Assembly (NCBI RefSeq): GCF_002865645.1
Contig: NW_020194684.1
Span: 1,623,786-1,687,785, forward strand
Reading direction: 5' to 3'
From: Hyaloscypha bicolor E
Taxonomy: Eukaryota > Ascomycota > Leotiomycetes > Helotiales > Hyaloscyphaceae
DNA length: 64,000 nt
Shown: positions 22,876 through 34,066 of the stretch, piece by piece
Position numbering within the stretch: the stretch's first letter is position 1
How the letters are laid out: the number at the start of each line of letters is the position of its first letter
Notes under the pieces: generated by a model
Told to the model about the DNA's origin: nothing
Seen by the model: the letters and a program-made list of their open reading frames with translations, nothing else
The model's database searches: none
Translations under genes and position numbers: made by a program

Positions 22876-24674
22876 TCATTCGTGCTCGCAGTATGCTCGA
22901 ATCGCACCGATGAGCCGTCTCCTGGTGGAAGCCTTGTCAAATACCTGCGCATGGTCCAATTCCCTAAACCAGAGAATATCAATCCCGGCGCCTCTCCATG
23001 GCCGGAATTTCCACTCCTCGTCATCGATATCGAATTCCTCGTCCCCATCCGCACCACCTTCGCCACCACGAAGACTCATTCTATTTCTTTCCGTGTCACT
23101 GTATTCTTCAATTTCGATCAGAGTGTCCGCGTCGTCTCCGCTTGCTGTACCACTCGGAAGTTCCGATCCAGCTCCAGTGCTCAGGTATCGTCCAACGGCT
23201 TCTGTATCAACAATTAAATCTCTACCGCTCAAACTCACGGTTACTCTCCTCCCTCCCAGATCTTTCTTCCACAGGACGTTCTCGTTCCAGAAAAAGTGTC
23301 TGCTCAGCGTGTGACTGACACTCATGTCCATACTGGCAAAGTAGTACAGCTGGTGCTCATTGGCGTGTATAGGCTTCCTCCGTGTGAAGTTGAACGCTAC
23401 ATCTGGTAAGTGCAGTAGGATAGAAACTGGGTCGATCAGGACAATAGATCCTATGCGTTCCGCAATAGATGGCGTCTTGAGAAGGTGGGTCGTGATTACC
23501 TAGGCAATCATTAGCATTGTCTCAAGGTGAGAAATCTGGGCGTGAAAGAAATTCCGCGAGAGTTCTTCACTCTATAGGGCACTCAAGGTAGAAAAATTCC
23601 GTTGCACGTACTGTTCCATAGGAATGAGAGGCTAGGACGAACTTCTGGTCAGGTGCAAACTCCTTGTTAAGAATTTGGTCGATCTCATAACACAACTCCG
23701 TCCGTCCCAATGCAGAATGCGTGATTCTGAAAGACACAGGCATCAACTCAATAGCAATAATCCCAACTTGGTCATTAGGATCATCGGATTCGATACCGGA
23801 CGTCGAGTTGAGCTCGCTGAGGAAGTTCGTGTAGGGATATAGACCAATGCCAATTCCGTGAATAAAAACAACAGGAAGCTTTGTTGTTGATGTATGAGGC
23901 CGGTGCCAGTATGTTGTGTGCTTTGCAGGAGACCGATGTTTTGTCAGGAGGGTCTGGGGACGGAAAGGGAAGAGGGTGAAGAATCGAGCAAGGCGCAGGC
24001 GATGAAAGTGAAAGCCATGGGATAGTAACTTCATGTAAGTCAGGAAGTCGACAAACCCAACGCACTACCACGGAGTAAGCTACATTCTCAAAGTTAATCA
24101 AAGACTAACTTACGCAATACCAGGTCAAGCTACGGTGCAACATGCCAACTTTGTCAAGAGTCAACCGTAAGCACTGTGCACTTCCTCTGCCAGCCTCAAT
24201 CGGCCTTCCCAGCAATTTTTCAGTCGCCCCGACATACTCCTCCAGCTCCTCATCGTCGTCGCCGGGCGGTCCGCCACGGTTGAAAAATGCCCAGAGGAAG
24301 AAATCTTTCACATTCTCGCGCTTGATATCCTGCAGATCAGCCCCCAAGAACCACTTCCGCAGATATGCCTCTGGATCCCTAATATTCGCGTTGCATAACT
24401 GGAAGAGCTCCTGTCGTTCTTCCCGAGTCGGCGCCGGTGGGTGGACAGCTTCCTTCTGAAGATGGAAACGGTAGGGGAGAAAAACTAGGAGATAGAAAAG
24501 AGATTCGGCAACGGCTACTGATTCGATGAGCAGAGGGAATCTATAGGTTGCAGCCTTGAAGCCATAGAGGCTTATGACGAAGACGCAATAGAGTAGGCAT
24601 ATGGGCGCAAGATAGTGCAAGCCCACGATGCAGGATATAATAAAGTAATACTCGAGTTTCGAAGTTCCGATCAT
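22876..24674 (-). CDS. Membrane-anchored alpha/beta hydrolase
   Basis: Exons (5' to 3') 24114-24674, 23612-24064 and 22876-23499 give 545 residues, all junctions in phase 0. The N-terminus has two or three hydrophobic helices, including YYFIISCIVGLHYLAPICLL and SVAVAESLFYLLVFLPY. A soluble linker DPEAYLRKWFLGA and DFFLWAFFNRGG comes next, and then the hydrolase fold. VVFIHGIGIGLYPY is the HG oxyanion-hole motif. FVLASHSYGTV carries the nucleophile serine in a variant S-x-S-x-G elbow. SIVLIDPVS and LDHAQVF near the C-terminus are good candidates for the acid and histidine. This architecture fits the fungal lipase/esterase-like alpha/beta hydrolases at ER or lipid membranes. The substrate is unknown. 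The gene is divergent from the WDR6-like gene. Confidence 0.88.
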
Positions 24675-25707
24675 GGCGGTTGCTTGGGGCAGATCCTCTG
24701 ACTTTCCAAACGACCTGCCAACTCCGATGCCCTTGTATTCGAAGTATGCGACAAGGGTGACGAGAACATAGAGGGGCTCAACAGTTTTGTTGCAGCCTAG
24801 TGGTCGGGATCGTTGAATGAGGGCGAGGGCGAGGTCGAGACGGGGCTGCGAAGGAAGAGAGAAGGGGGTTTGTCATGGCAGATGGCGAAGCACATGCGAA
24901 TCTCCGGAGGTGGAAAATTAGGATGGAGGTGTCGTCGTGAGGATGGATGGGGTTGAGGTGGCATGTGCCAGTAGTCATGTTGCTTTATTCAAGCAGGTGT
25001 TTCGCGTCGTCAACAACGCCACTACTGTGGCCTGTGACCTGCTTGCATGCTTGCATACTGTACAGTACATGCTGCCTTCACGTGTCGCTGCCTCGGTGTG
25101 GATATTGTTTGGCGGCGATGACGCGCCCGGTGCATGAAACAAAAGACCCTGCAGAAGGAAAAGGAGCTAGAGGTGACGGGAACGACAGCCCTGCAAGCAC
25201 ATCACACGTGATACCACAAACGAGCTTACTAAACTATTTTCTGTGGCACTTCCAGCCTGCTGGAAATATTTGGTTTGGTATCCGTACTTTGATCGTGATG
25301 GGTGAGCGATCCTCAGATAAGAGGATTCGGTACGTCATCGTGAACAACAGTTATTTTATTTCCCGTCCTGTTTGTGAGTCAGCACGCAGCCAGATTGACC
25401 CTGGGTCTCGCATCGAGATCTCCTCTTTTGTCCTCCTCCACGCAACTTGGTCGCTTGCCGAGCCTCGAAGGAGCAAAAATGGCCTCCCTGGTGTTGTTCC
25501 AAAGGCTCGGTTAGCCTGCTGTAGTGTGCGGGCTGGAATCAGGGGTTGGGCGGGTAGGCACGTGTTCGCTAACTCGCAACCTTGTCCCATCCCCCGCCCC
25601 GACCCCGAGCCCGACCGACGCTCGCCAATAATTTTCTCTCGCCTTGCCCTACCTTACGACCAGAACCTCCATCTCCATCAACCACAACCGCCAACGAAAG
25701 TGTCTCG
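24675..25707. promoter_or_regulatory. Bidirectional promoter between hydrolase and WDR6-like genes
   Basis: A 1.03-kb divergent gap. A 285-codon open frame crosses most of it on the + strand, but it starts from a non-ATG codon, has no domain and ends within the WDR6-like start region, so I treat it as chance. No core promoter element is clear. Confidence 0.5.
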
Positions 25708-28700
25708 ATGTCGATGTCGATATCGATCAAGGTCAGTCTCGACATCTCTTCCCATTAAACCATTCAAGCCGCCTCTAAACATACCCAGCATGATCACTTG
25801 GTGAACCCTATCACTGCGTTGGAATTCTATCACACCAGAGCAGGCACGTTTCTTATTCTCGCTGGAGAAGGCCCGTTTCTGAAAATATTCGACGCCAAAG
25901 AAGCCAAACTGCTCCACCAGTGCGAGATATTCCACGGGCAAACCATTCATGGTATCGCTGTTCGAGATGATGTCGACCATGGACTCGACCTACAGGTCGT
26001 CATCTGGGGCCGGTCGAGCCTAACGCTGCTTTCGAGGCGAGAATTTGACCAGATCTTAGATCAAAATGTGGGTTCAGTCATAGATTTTGCAATACCAGTA
26101 TCAGATTGGATCCTTGACGTTGCCATTTCGCCTTTCGATGCGGTTAGCTGTGTCCTTGTCACTGCGCACAATACAGTCATTCGAGCAAGACTTGGTCATT
26201 CCCCACAGGCACACGTGTTAGAGACGCTGCACTCGCCGTCAAGGTCAATTCTATACTCTGCGCATCTCGCTTGGGAATCTCTTTCCCAAGTCCTGGTGGC
26301 TGCTGGAACCGTCTTTGGTGAAATTCTTGTTTGGCATTGCTTTCCATCAGATGAGGCGTCTTCCTCGACAAGCCGGATCCTTTTTACCTTTACAGGCCAT
26401 GAAGGTTCAATTTTTGGTGTCAATATCTCCCCACCTATCATTGATTCACATGGCATTACTCGATTACTGGCAAGCTGCAGTGATGATCGCACAATCCGGG
26501 TGTGGAATCTAAGTGCGGAGTCACAGGATAGTCAGCGCACAGCTACCGCGGTGCAAGCCCGCGAGACTGGATTTGGTGAGAATGGAATTCACACCGGGTG
26601 CAGTAAGTCGTACTTGGCCATGGCGATGGGCCACGCCTCGAGAATTTGGCGAGTCAGGTTTCTCGGAGAACAATCAACACCCCTCGATGCTTCTGCAATT
26701 AGCATACTTTCGTTTGGAGAGGATTCGGCGGTACAGCAATGGGCTTTACATTTTGAGACAACTGCACCAACATCTCATCCACGGTCATCTGGGAGGCTCG
26801 ATCAATTGCACACGTTTGCTTTCCACAGCGGAAAACACATCTGGTCTACAGCTGTGCGCCGAAGCGGGCATTCGAAAGCCATCCTGATTACTGGAGGTGC
26901 AGATGGCAAAATCTCGAGCTACAAGGTTACGACCCCAAGCTGGCTGGCTGCTGTCGAGACTCCGTTGCGGGGAGACACTAGCCCGCCATCTCTTGGTAAG
27001 CAAGGAGCATCAGATGAGTTGACCTGGGGCAGATCATGGGAGCTTGATGAAATTCTGGAAGACTTCGCACTTAAAAGCCTTGTCCGAAACTCGGTCATCG
27101 AGCACCCCATTTCGAATGCCTCGCATCCGGACTCGCCGGAAGCTACTAATGGAAATCAAACAGAGAAAATGAAACCGAAGAAGGTTCGTAAAGATGGCTT
27201 CAATCAATACGCTTTCGTTTCGGAGAAGGAGTTGCTTGCAACTACTACGTATGGCCGTGTTCTGCTCTGTGACATTGGCCCAGAGATGCATTGGAGCGAA
27301 GTCAGTCTTCCCGAGTCAGGATCAGGAGATCTTCGGTCATATTCTGTTCTCGTGGGGTTTCCGGAGATAGGTGTGACATGTCTCGCTGGAACTAATGGGA
27401 GCATCCATGTCTATCGCCACCAGAGACTCCTCAAATTAGGACAAGTTGAGGGGAAGGTTGCAGATATGTTCAAAATCTTTGATTCACAAAGGTCCTCTTT
27501 TGAGCTACTTGTCACGACTCTAGGCGGAACGAATGCAATGCTTTTCTCTCTTGATTTATCGGGAGCACAGGTGCGGCTCGTTGAGAATGGAGTGTACAAC
27601 TTGCCCAATAAATTCGTGGTTACGAGTGCTGGAAATATTAACCGAATGTTAGTTATGGGATCTAGGTCGGGCTCGTTGGCTCTATATACTTCCAGAAGCC
27701 CTGAATCGCCTCTCCAGATCTGGACGCATCCTGGAAGTGTTCCGAGGGATGCCATTACAGCCATCACGAGCCTTCCATCTTCAGATGCCTCTGGAGACGA
27801 TGGCTCGAGGTATTTTTTAACTACCAGCCGGGATGGCCTTTACTCCATCTTCTCAACCACCATCGTTCAAGATATTAGCATGAATGCGGCTCAACTTATG
27901 GTTCGCCGGGTTCACCAGTGCGCACCACCGCTCAGACTTATAATTGAGGCAGGTTGGTTCGAAGGCGAAAAGCTTTTCCTCCGTGGATTCAAGGGCAAGA
28001 ATTTTGTGGTATGGGATGAGACTGAGCAGTGCGAGGTTACGAGTGTTGAGTGTGGTGGCTCCCATAGGAGTTATGCTTACTCACCCATAAGAGGTTCAGG
28101 CTGTGGTCATTTTGTTTATACGAAAGCCTCAAAGATATACCTTCATTCTCACCGGGGTTCGTCGCACAAAATCGTCAAGGCAGGCGGTCATGGACGAGAA
28201 ATCAAAGCCTGTGCAGTATCTGAAGATCAGAGTTTGATCGCAACTGGGGCAGAAGATACTGCCATACGAATCTGGCAACACAGCAAAACTCCAAATTTTC
28301 AAAACCCTCTGGCCTGTTCAGCAGTCATACAGAGACATTCCGCTGGCATTCAGCATCTGCAATGGCACGGGTCAGGATACCTGTTCAGTAGTGGCGGCAA
28401 CGAGGAATTCTTCGTTTGGGCAGTGGAACAGATTCCTGGTTTTGGCATTGGCATCGTCTGTGAGGCAACTTGTCCTGATCCAAGTGAGGATAGGGACTTA
28501 AGAGTCATGAATTTCCACGTTACTGCGTTGCCAAACTTATCGGGTGTCCAAAAAGATCCCCGGCTCCTTGTCAGCCTGGCCTATTCAGATTCAACTATCC
28601 GAACATACATCTATTCCGGCCTCGACTCCTTCCACTTAGTTTGCATTGGGAGGTATACATCTTCTTGTCTCACACAGATCCGTCATATTCAGATAAAGGA

Positions 28701-29328
28701 CGATGAGGCCTATATTTTCACAACGGCAACGGACGGCAGGCTCGCTCTTTGGAAGGGATGTTTCGACTCAGTCCCGAGAAATGGTCTACCAGAACCAGTC
28801 CAACTGACTCTGGTCTCGGTCCGGAGGATCCACCAAAGCGCGATCAAATCTCTAGATTTAATGAGGTTCAACGAAGAGATTCTGATTGCCACCGGGGGTG
28901 ATGACAACGCTCTCGGTATCTCGGTATTCCCAATCTCCAGCTCGATGGCGACTGCCATGCCACCTTGTTTTATTTTGAGATCAGCCCATGCTGCTGCTGT
29001 CACAGGTCTCTGCTTTCTCCATAATCATGCGACGGGGTGTCGGGAAGGGAGCGTCAAACTCGCCTCCTCGGGCAACGACCAAAAGATCACGGTGTGGAGT
29101 GTCAACTTGGACAACGATCGCAGGGGAAACTTGTCGCTCGATATCAAAAGGATAGGAGATGCCTTTACCCCTGTAGCGGACGTCGGGGATGTAGCTTCAC
29201 TTGCGGTAGACAATCATGGCGGTAAAATCCTGGTCGTAGGAAATGGGATGGAGGTCTGGAAGGTCGTTTGTCAGACAAGAGAAGATGTGGATCTAGCTCA
29301 AGAATCAACATCGGGGTGGAAAATATAA
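25708..29328 (+). CDS. WDR6/RTT10-type WD40 protein (tRNA methylation partner)
   Basis: The long exon 25789-29328 has no usable ATG at its 5' end. A 24-nt first exon at 25708-25731 (MSMSISIK) with donor GTCAGT and acceptor ACCCAG joins it in frame at HDHLVNPITALEFY, the conserved family start. The product is 1187 residues, near the 1013-1121 of yeast Rtt10/Trm734 and human WDR6. Repeats run the whole length, e.g. LLASCSDDRTIRVWNLS, ILITGGADGKISSYKV, SLIATGAEDTAIRIWQH, LFSSGGNEEFFVWAV and LASSGNDQKITVWSV. In yeast the homologue works with the methyltransferase Trm7 to 2'-O-methylate wobble position 34 of certain tRNAs. The start could instead be the next ATG, two codons in. No lesion is seen. 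Confidence 0.9.
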
Positions 29329-29470
29329 AATATAACCTAATTCTATTTTCAATGCGAAAGAGCTGGTGAGGACATGAGAGGGGGCCTCACTTCATAGTGG
29401 CCGAGGCTTGGCGGTTCTCGACTAGGTCTGATATCATGAGTATCAAAAGCGGAAAATCTACTCATACTGA

Positions 29471-30014
29471 GGCCATTTATCGAGGCTTCTGGACGAGAAG
29501 GCTTTAACAGCAAATTTAGCTGCGTTGCAAGCAGCATTGAAGATCTTCGCTCATGATACTGGCGGGCAGAGTGTACTGATTGGCGGAAAGGTTAACAGTT
29601 TTGTGCCTCCAGGAGGAAGTGCTGCCAATCCCGCTTGGGGGAAGACGATTGTGCATTTGAGTAAGTGGCCTCTATCCCCAATCAAAATCCAAAAGTATGG
29701 TGCTCAAATGACTGCCATAAATAGCGAATTCGGTGACTTGGCCCGCTCTCGACCCAGCAGCACAAGCTGAGCAGGAGGGCCTCTTGACAAACTCTTATGT
29801 GGCTGCCCTACGGGCCTTGGCTCCTGATATGGGCGCATTTGTGAACGAAGTTGATGCAAGTGAGCCTAGTTTCCAACAGGCGTTTTGGGGCGAGAATTAT
29901 GAGAGGCTTTTAGAGATTAAGACGAGGGTCGATCCGGAGGACGTCTTTTGGTGTAAGCCATGTGTTGGAAAGGAGAGGTGGGAGGAGGTAGAGAATATGC
30001 TTTGCAGGACTTGA
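29471..30014 (+). pseudogene. 3' remnant of a berberine-bridge-type FAD-linked oxidase
   Basis: The open frame starts after a stop at 29468-29470. It reads LDEKALTANLAALQ, then FVPPGGSAANPAWGKTIVHL, is spliced at 29661-29724 (GTAAGT/ATAG), and continues SVTWPALDPAAQAEQ, ENYERLLEIKTRVDPEDVFW and CKPCVG. VDPEDVFWCKPCVG is the C-terminal BBE signature found in covalent or bicovalent FAD oxidases, which are common in secondary metabolism. Only about the last 160 residues remain of a protein that is usually 450-600 long. The FAD-binding domain is absent, and the upstream neighbour ends only 140 bases before. The remaining exons have no frameshift and keep good splice sites, so the loss looks like a 5' truncation rather than slow decay. 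Confidence 0.75.
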
Positions 30015-30331
30015 AGGGGTCTTAAGATTGTTTGATGGGGCAACCGTAATGCTGTTGTTATTATGGAATCTCGGGATGATATTTTCCATAGGTAGAAGCC
30101 TCCATGAACTCTCTTCTAGTCTATGTTGCAACTAGAGCTATTGAAATTGCGATTGCTCCGCCGAGAGAATTGAAGAAGCTAGCAAGGGCGTTGCTCGTTG
30201 GCATATCTTTAGCGCTTAGCACGACTTGAACAGCGATAAAAGGGATTTGAGCTCCGGCACCGGCCCCGAAATCACTTAGCAATTGATATCCAATCCATTT
30301 CGCAGCTCCAGATGGAATTTGAAGTGTGTAA

Positions 30332-31585
30332 GGCCCTGTTTCGCACGGACGCACGTCTTTTGATTGCTAGCATCCGCCAACAACCAAATACTAGCGTTCA
30401 ATACTCAGTATTCAAAGCTGGTATTTATATAATTTAGAGGTGTTTCGCAAATGCAAATACTCAATAACTATTGCAATTACGGAAGTTTCAGAATAATCTC
30501 CGGTGATCTTAAATCTCAAGGCTTACCTTTCTTTAGTGATTACTCCCTATAATTATAGGGTATTATAGCCTAATAATTATTTCTCTCCTAAGGCAAAAGT
30601 AATTAATTAATTAATTACTTTACTATAGCTTTCCTATTAAGGCCCTGTTTCGCACGGGCGCACGTCTTTTGATTGCTAGCATTCGCCAACAACCAAATAC
30701 TAGCGTTCAATACTCAGTATTCAAAGCTAGTATTCATATAATTTAGAGGTGTTTCGCAAAATACAAATACTCAATAACCATCGCAATTACGGAAGTTTCA
30801 GAGTAATCTCCGATAATCTCAAATCTCAAGGCTTACTTTTCTTTAGTGATTACTCCCTATATTTATAGGGTATTATAGCCTAATAATTATTTCTCTACTA
30901 AGGCGAAAATATTTAATTAATTAATTACTTTACTATAGCTTTCATATTAAGAAAGAATTCAAAATAAAAATTGCACGAGAAGCGCGATATCTATATAATA
31001 ATTAAAATATTATGCCTTAAGAAGCGCTATAAAGGTAGTTAGAAACGGCAAAAGCTAGCATCCAAATACTCAGTTTTTTCAGAACCACCTATGGTAGGTG
31101 GTTCTGAAAAAACTGCGATTTGTATGGGAGCAAATACTGGTAATTGAATACCAGTATTTGGTTGCTAGCATACAAAATTTTACGAAACACTAAAATTCCT
31201 AATAATCGAAAGCTAGTGTTCGATTGCTGACCAAATGCTAGCATTCAAAAGTTGCGAAACAGGGCCTAAGAAAGAATTCACAACAAAAATTATACGAGAA
31301 GCGCCATATTAATATAATAATTAAAATATTGTGTCTTAAGAAGTGCTATAAAGGTAGTTGGAAAGGACAAAAGCCAGTATCCAAATACTCGGTTTTTTCA
31401 GAACCACCTATGGTAGGTGGTTCTGAAAAAACTGCGATTTATATGGGAGCAAATACTGGTAATCGAATACCAGTGTTTGGTTGCTAGCATACAAAAATTT
31501 ACGAAACACTAAAATTCCTAATAATCGAAAGCTAGTGTTCGATTCCTGACCAAATGCTAGCATTCAAAAGTTGCGAAACAGGGCC
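30332..31585. mobile_element. Outer PIF/Harbinger-like (Tourist-type) MITE, interrupted
   Basis: The element begins GGCCCTGTTTCGCA and ends with the exact reverse complement TGCGAAACAGGGCC. It is flanked by the 3-bp duplication TAA (30329-30331 and 31586-31588). TIRs of GGSCCTGTTT type with a TWA target duplication are typical of PIF/Harbinger elements. The subterminal parts also form a looser inverted repeat containing GCTAGCAT. Without the inner copy and one TAA it is 625 bp. It has no coding capacity. It carries an internal 45-bp near-perfect palindrome (about 31390-31434). It lies inside the MFS pseudogene. Confidence 0.9.
30641..31266. mobile_element. Inner copy of the same MITE, inserted in the outer copy
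   Basis: A complete 626-bp copy with the same 14-bp TIRs and flanked by TAA (30638-30640 and 31267-31269). It is in the same orientation as the outer copy. The outer sequence reads through the site as CCTATTAAGAAAGAATTC once the insert and one TAA are removed, matching the homologous site CATATTAAGAAAGAATTC in the inner copy. The palindrome is at 31071-31115. The two copies differ by scattered substitutions only, so both are from one family and the inner one is younger. Confidence 0.9.
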
Positions 31586-33230
31586 TAAATCATTCCGGCT
31601 CCGATAGTAAATATAATACCATTGATAATTAAAAATGGCTTATACCACCCGATAACCGTAATTCCACCTCCAATAATAATCGAGGAAACTATTATAGACC
31701 CAAGATACGAGATATTGCGGATACCGGATTGCTCGGCAGTAGTTCCTTTTACGACCTGGAAGTAAAGCGGCAGGAAGAAAATGTGTGCCTATCAAGAATT
31801 ATTAGTATAATTGAATCGCTGGCAAGGGATGGAATTTCAGACGTACGTATAGGCCCATAGACATGAAAGACGAGTATAAGCATGCAAAGAATACAGTTCG
31901 CTGGCCAAATATTCGCGGCGGGATTATAGCCCGTTCACTCCGCCGGATTGTAGTATGATAAAGACGATAATAAGGAGGCCAAATCCTAGGATACAGCCCC
32001 AGATTTTGGAATCTTTCCATGCATATTTCGATCCTCCCCACTGTAGTGCTAATAGAAGACACACAATAGCATATATTAGGAATACCGTACTTATAAGGTC
32101 GAATTCTCGGATCTGCTCCATAGTAGTCAGGCCGCTATTCTTTCGCTTAGGAGGTTTGAAGTAAAAGAACACAATTCTTAAAGCGATGGCACCAAAGGGC
32201 AAGTTAATTTATCAAATTAGTAAGTAATATTCCATGAGAATTAGAATAGAAACTTACCCAGAAGCACTATCTCCAGGTTGCCTTATCAGTAAATACACCC
32301 CCTAGAACTGGCGCTACTACTGAAGCAATGCCGAACATGCTAGAAATAGAAGCCATATAGATTGGCCGTTTGTTTAACGGGGTAGTAAAGCCCACAATAG
32401 TTATTGCACCAGAGAAGAGGGCACTTGCTCCGGCACCTGCTATAGCGCGTCCAATGATAAGCACTATAGAGTTCCGAGCAGTAGCACACATAATGGATCC
32501 GAGCTCGAAGATAACTAGAGCCAATATGTATAAATTCGTCCAAATAAAGGCTGGGGTGCTATGGCCGTAAGAAGATAAGATGAACCTATAGACGGGTTAG
32601 ATGCCATAGAGTAAACGAAACACTAAAATAATCTTCTTACCATACCAGCCCACATCTTGCAGTGAGTCGAAGGCCGAGGTGATTTTGGGAATGGCCGTAG
32701 CTATAATCGTGTTGTCTAAAGCAGTTAGTATCTTTCATCAGTGACATATAAGCCCGGATCATTATTCAGCCGTTCTTGGACTTTCAAGCGAGTTCTCACA
32801 GTCTTCCTATGATCAAGATAACGATTCCTCGGAAAGCAACAAGGTGAGGTGAGGTGACAGGACAACCACTCACCAAAAGCAACCGCAAACGTAGCTCCAC
32901 AAAAACCAAATATCAAAATGGCAAGTTGCCCATTGCCTAATGAGGCAATATCTCCCTCGGTTTCTCCTTCGGATTCTACCGCAGTCTCCTCCGTATCTGT
33001 CGTTGCAGTAGCAATAGCAGCAGCTCCGTTTCCTTCCACCACATGGGGAATTTCCTTTTCATGATTAGTTCTATGCCATACTACGGTGAGCAGCGGGAGG
33101 CAATTGGTGGGATTTGAAAGCTATAGCAGTAGCACCTCTCCTTTTCTCATCGTCTGAAACAGACCCAACAGCTCCTAAGATGGAGGCCCCTGCTTTAATG
33201 ATCGGTGGCGTGTGGTTTTGCAAGGGCGTC

Positions 33231-33600
33231 CTCCTGTCAGTCGACTGTAGCTTCTCACCATGAACCGGAGCCGGAGGTCATTATAAGTAAGGAGTTTATA
33301 TCCGCCTGTAGATGTTTAGACATTGTTTTTATACATCTGCCTATAGATATGAGTATTCTTTGCCTCGTATGAAAGAGACGTAGTTCTAAATGAAACTCAA
33401 ATATAATTCCTTTCTAAGCTACCTTAACACTAAAACGCTGGGAAAACGCTGAAGATACATAAAGTGCCATCAAACATGCTCAAGAACCCAGAAACGCTTA
33501 ACTCATTAGGACTCCTAACCCATCTTATACTGCCTCTCTCTAACGCCCGATGTCCGATGCCCGGCCCTCTTCCATTATCCAATGTACCCGCGATCTGCAC
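33231..33600. other. Intergenic region 5' of the MFS relic and 3' of the secreted-protein gene
   Basis: About 370 bases without a supported ORF. It includes AT-richer sequence and would contain the original promoter of the MFS gene. Confidence 0.4.
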
Positions 33601-34066
33601 CTACCAGGTGCAGGTCGCCTTCCAAGAGTTGAGCGCAACAAGCGAGCCCCCGGGAAACTTGCAAGGGTAGGAGAAGTCATTAGGCAAAATAGTGCCCACA
33701 GGCGGGTCATTGCACGCACCGTTACCATAAACCTCAACTACAATCACCGTCAGCAAGTCTCTTCAAAGAAAGTATTTTGAGAGGCAACAACATACGTTTA
33801 CAGGTATAACCCCAAGCCTGATCCCAGATTCTGGCATTGTAGAAAGTAGGTGCCGTGTGGCAGTTTCCGAGATCGGTAGGCGGTACGTGGAGGTCTGCAA
33901 CATTGTTATAGCATTGGTACTCCTGGCCGGCATCGGCCTTGAAGAGCGCGAAGTCGAGGGCGGACCAGGTTGGTGGTGGTGGGCCTCTTGCTTCCATGAC
34001 GGCTGGGGCGGCGCTGGCGAAGAGAGCCATAGAGATGACGGAGGCGAAGGTGGTAAAGGAAACCAT
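33601..34066 (-). CDS. Small secreted six-cysteine protein
   Basis: Two exons on the minus strand, 33796-34066 and 33601-33737, joined across a 58-nt intron (GTATGT/TTGTAG), encode 135 residues. Residues 1-20 are a clear signal peptide (MVSFTTFASVISMALFASAA). The mature part has exactly six cysteines, at residues 52, 69, 89, 99, 116 and 133; the last three are provided by the second exon. Unspliced reading gives a misleading 110-residue product with a wrong tail. Size, signal peptide and even cysteine number fit fungal secreted proteins that work outside the cell, including candidate effectors, but I do not recognise a named family and assign no function. It is intact, although its neighbours are pseudogenes and transposon relics. 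Confidence 0.72.

Larger units (their letters stand above)
30121..33230 (-). pseudogene. MFS multidrug-efflux (14-TM, DHA2-type) pseudogene split by a nested MITE
   Basis: Pieces of one transporter appear in order on the minus strand: GSVSDDEKRRGATA near 33150, [33 protein letters not shown] with [42 protein letters not shown] with PVLGGVFTDKATWR, LPFGAIALRI, IPPRIFGQRTVFFACL, YLGSIIVSSIIIGGGI and IPSGAAKWIGYQLLSDFG. Lesions: loss of bases with a frame change near 32535; a TAG stop at 32267-32269 where the family has Trp; a lost splice acceptor just after it; a frameshift near 31940; an early stop at 30121; and the MITE at 30332-31585. Removing the MITE and one TAA joins GAGMIYT to LQIPSGA in frame, so the insertion itself is clean. 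The Trp-to-stop change is of the CpA-to-TpA type. Confidence 0.85.

Noticed and set aside
24947..25804. A 285-codon + strand open frame upstream of the WDR6-like gene
   Set aside because: It starts at a non-ATG codon, has no domain, lies in a divergent promoter, and its end overlaps the true first exons in another frame.
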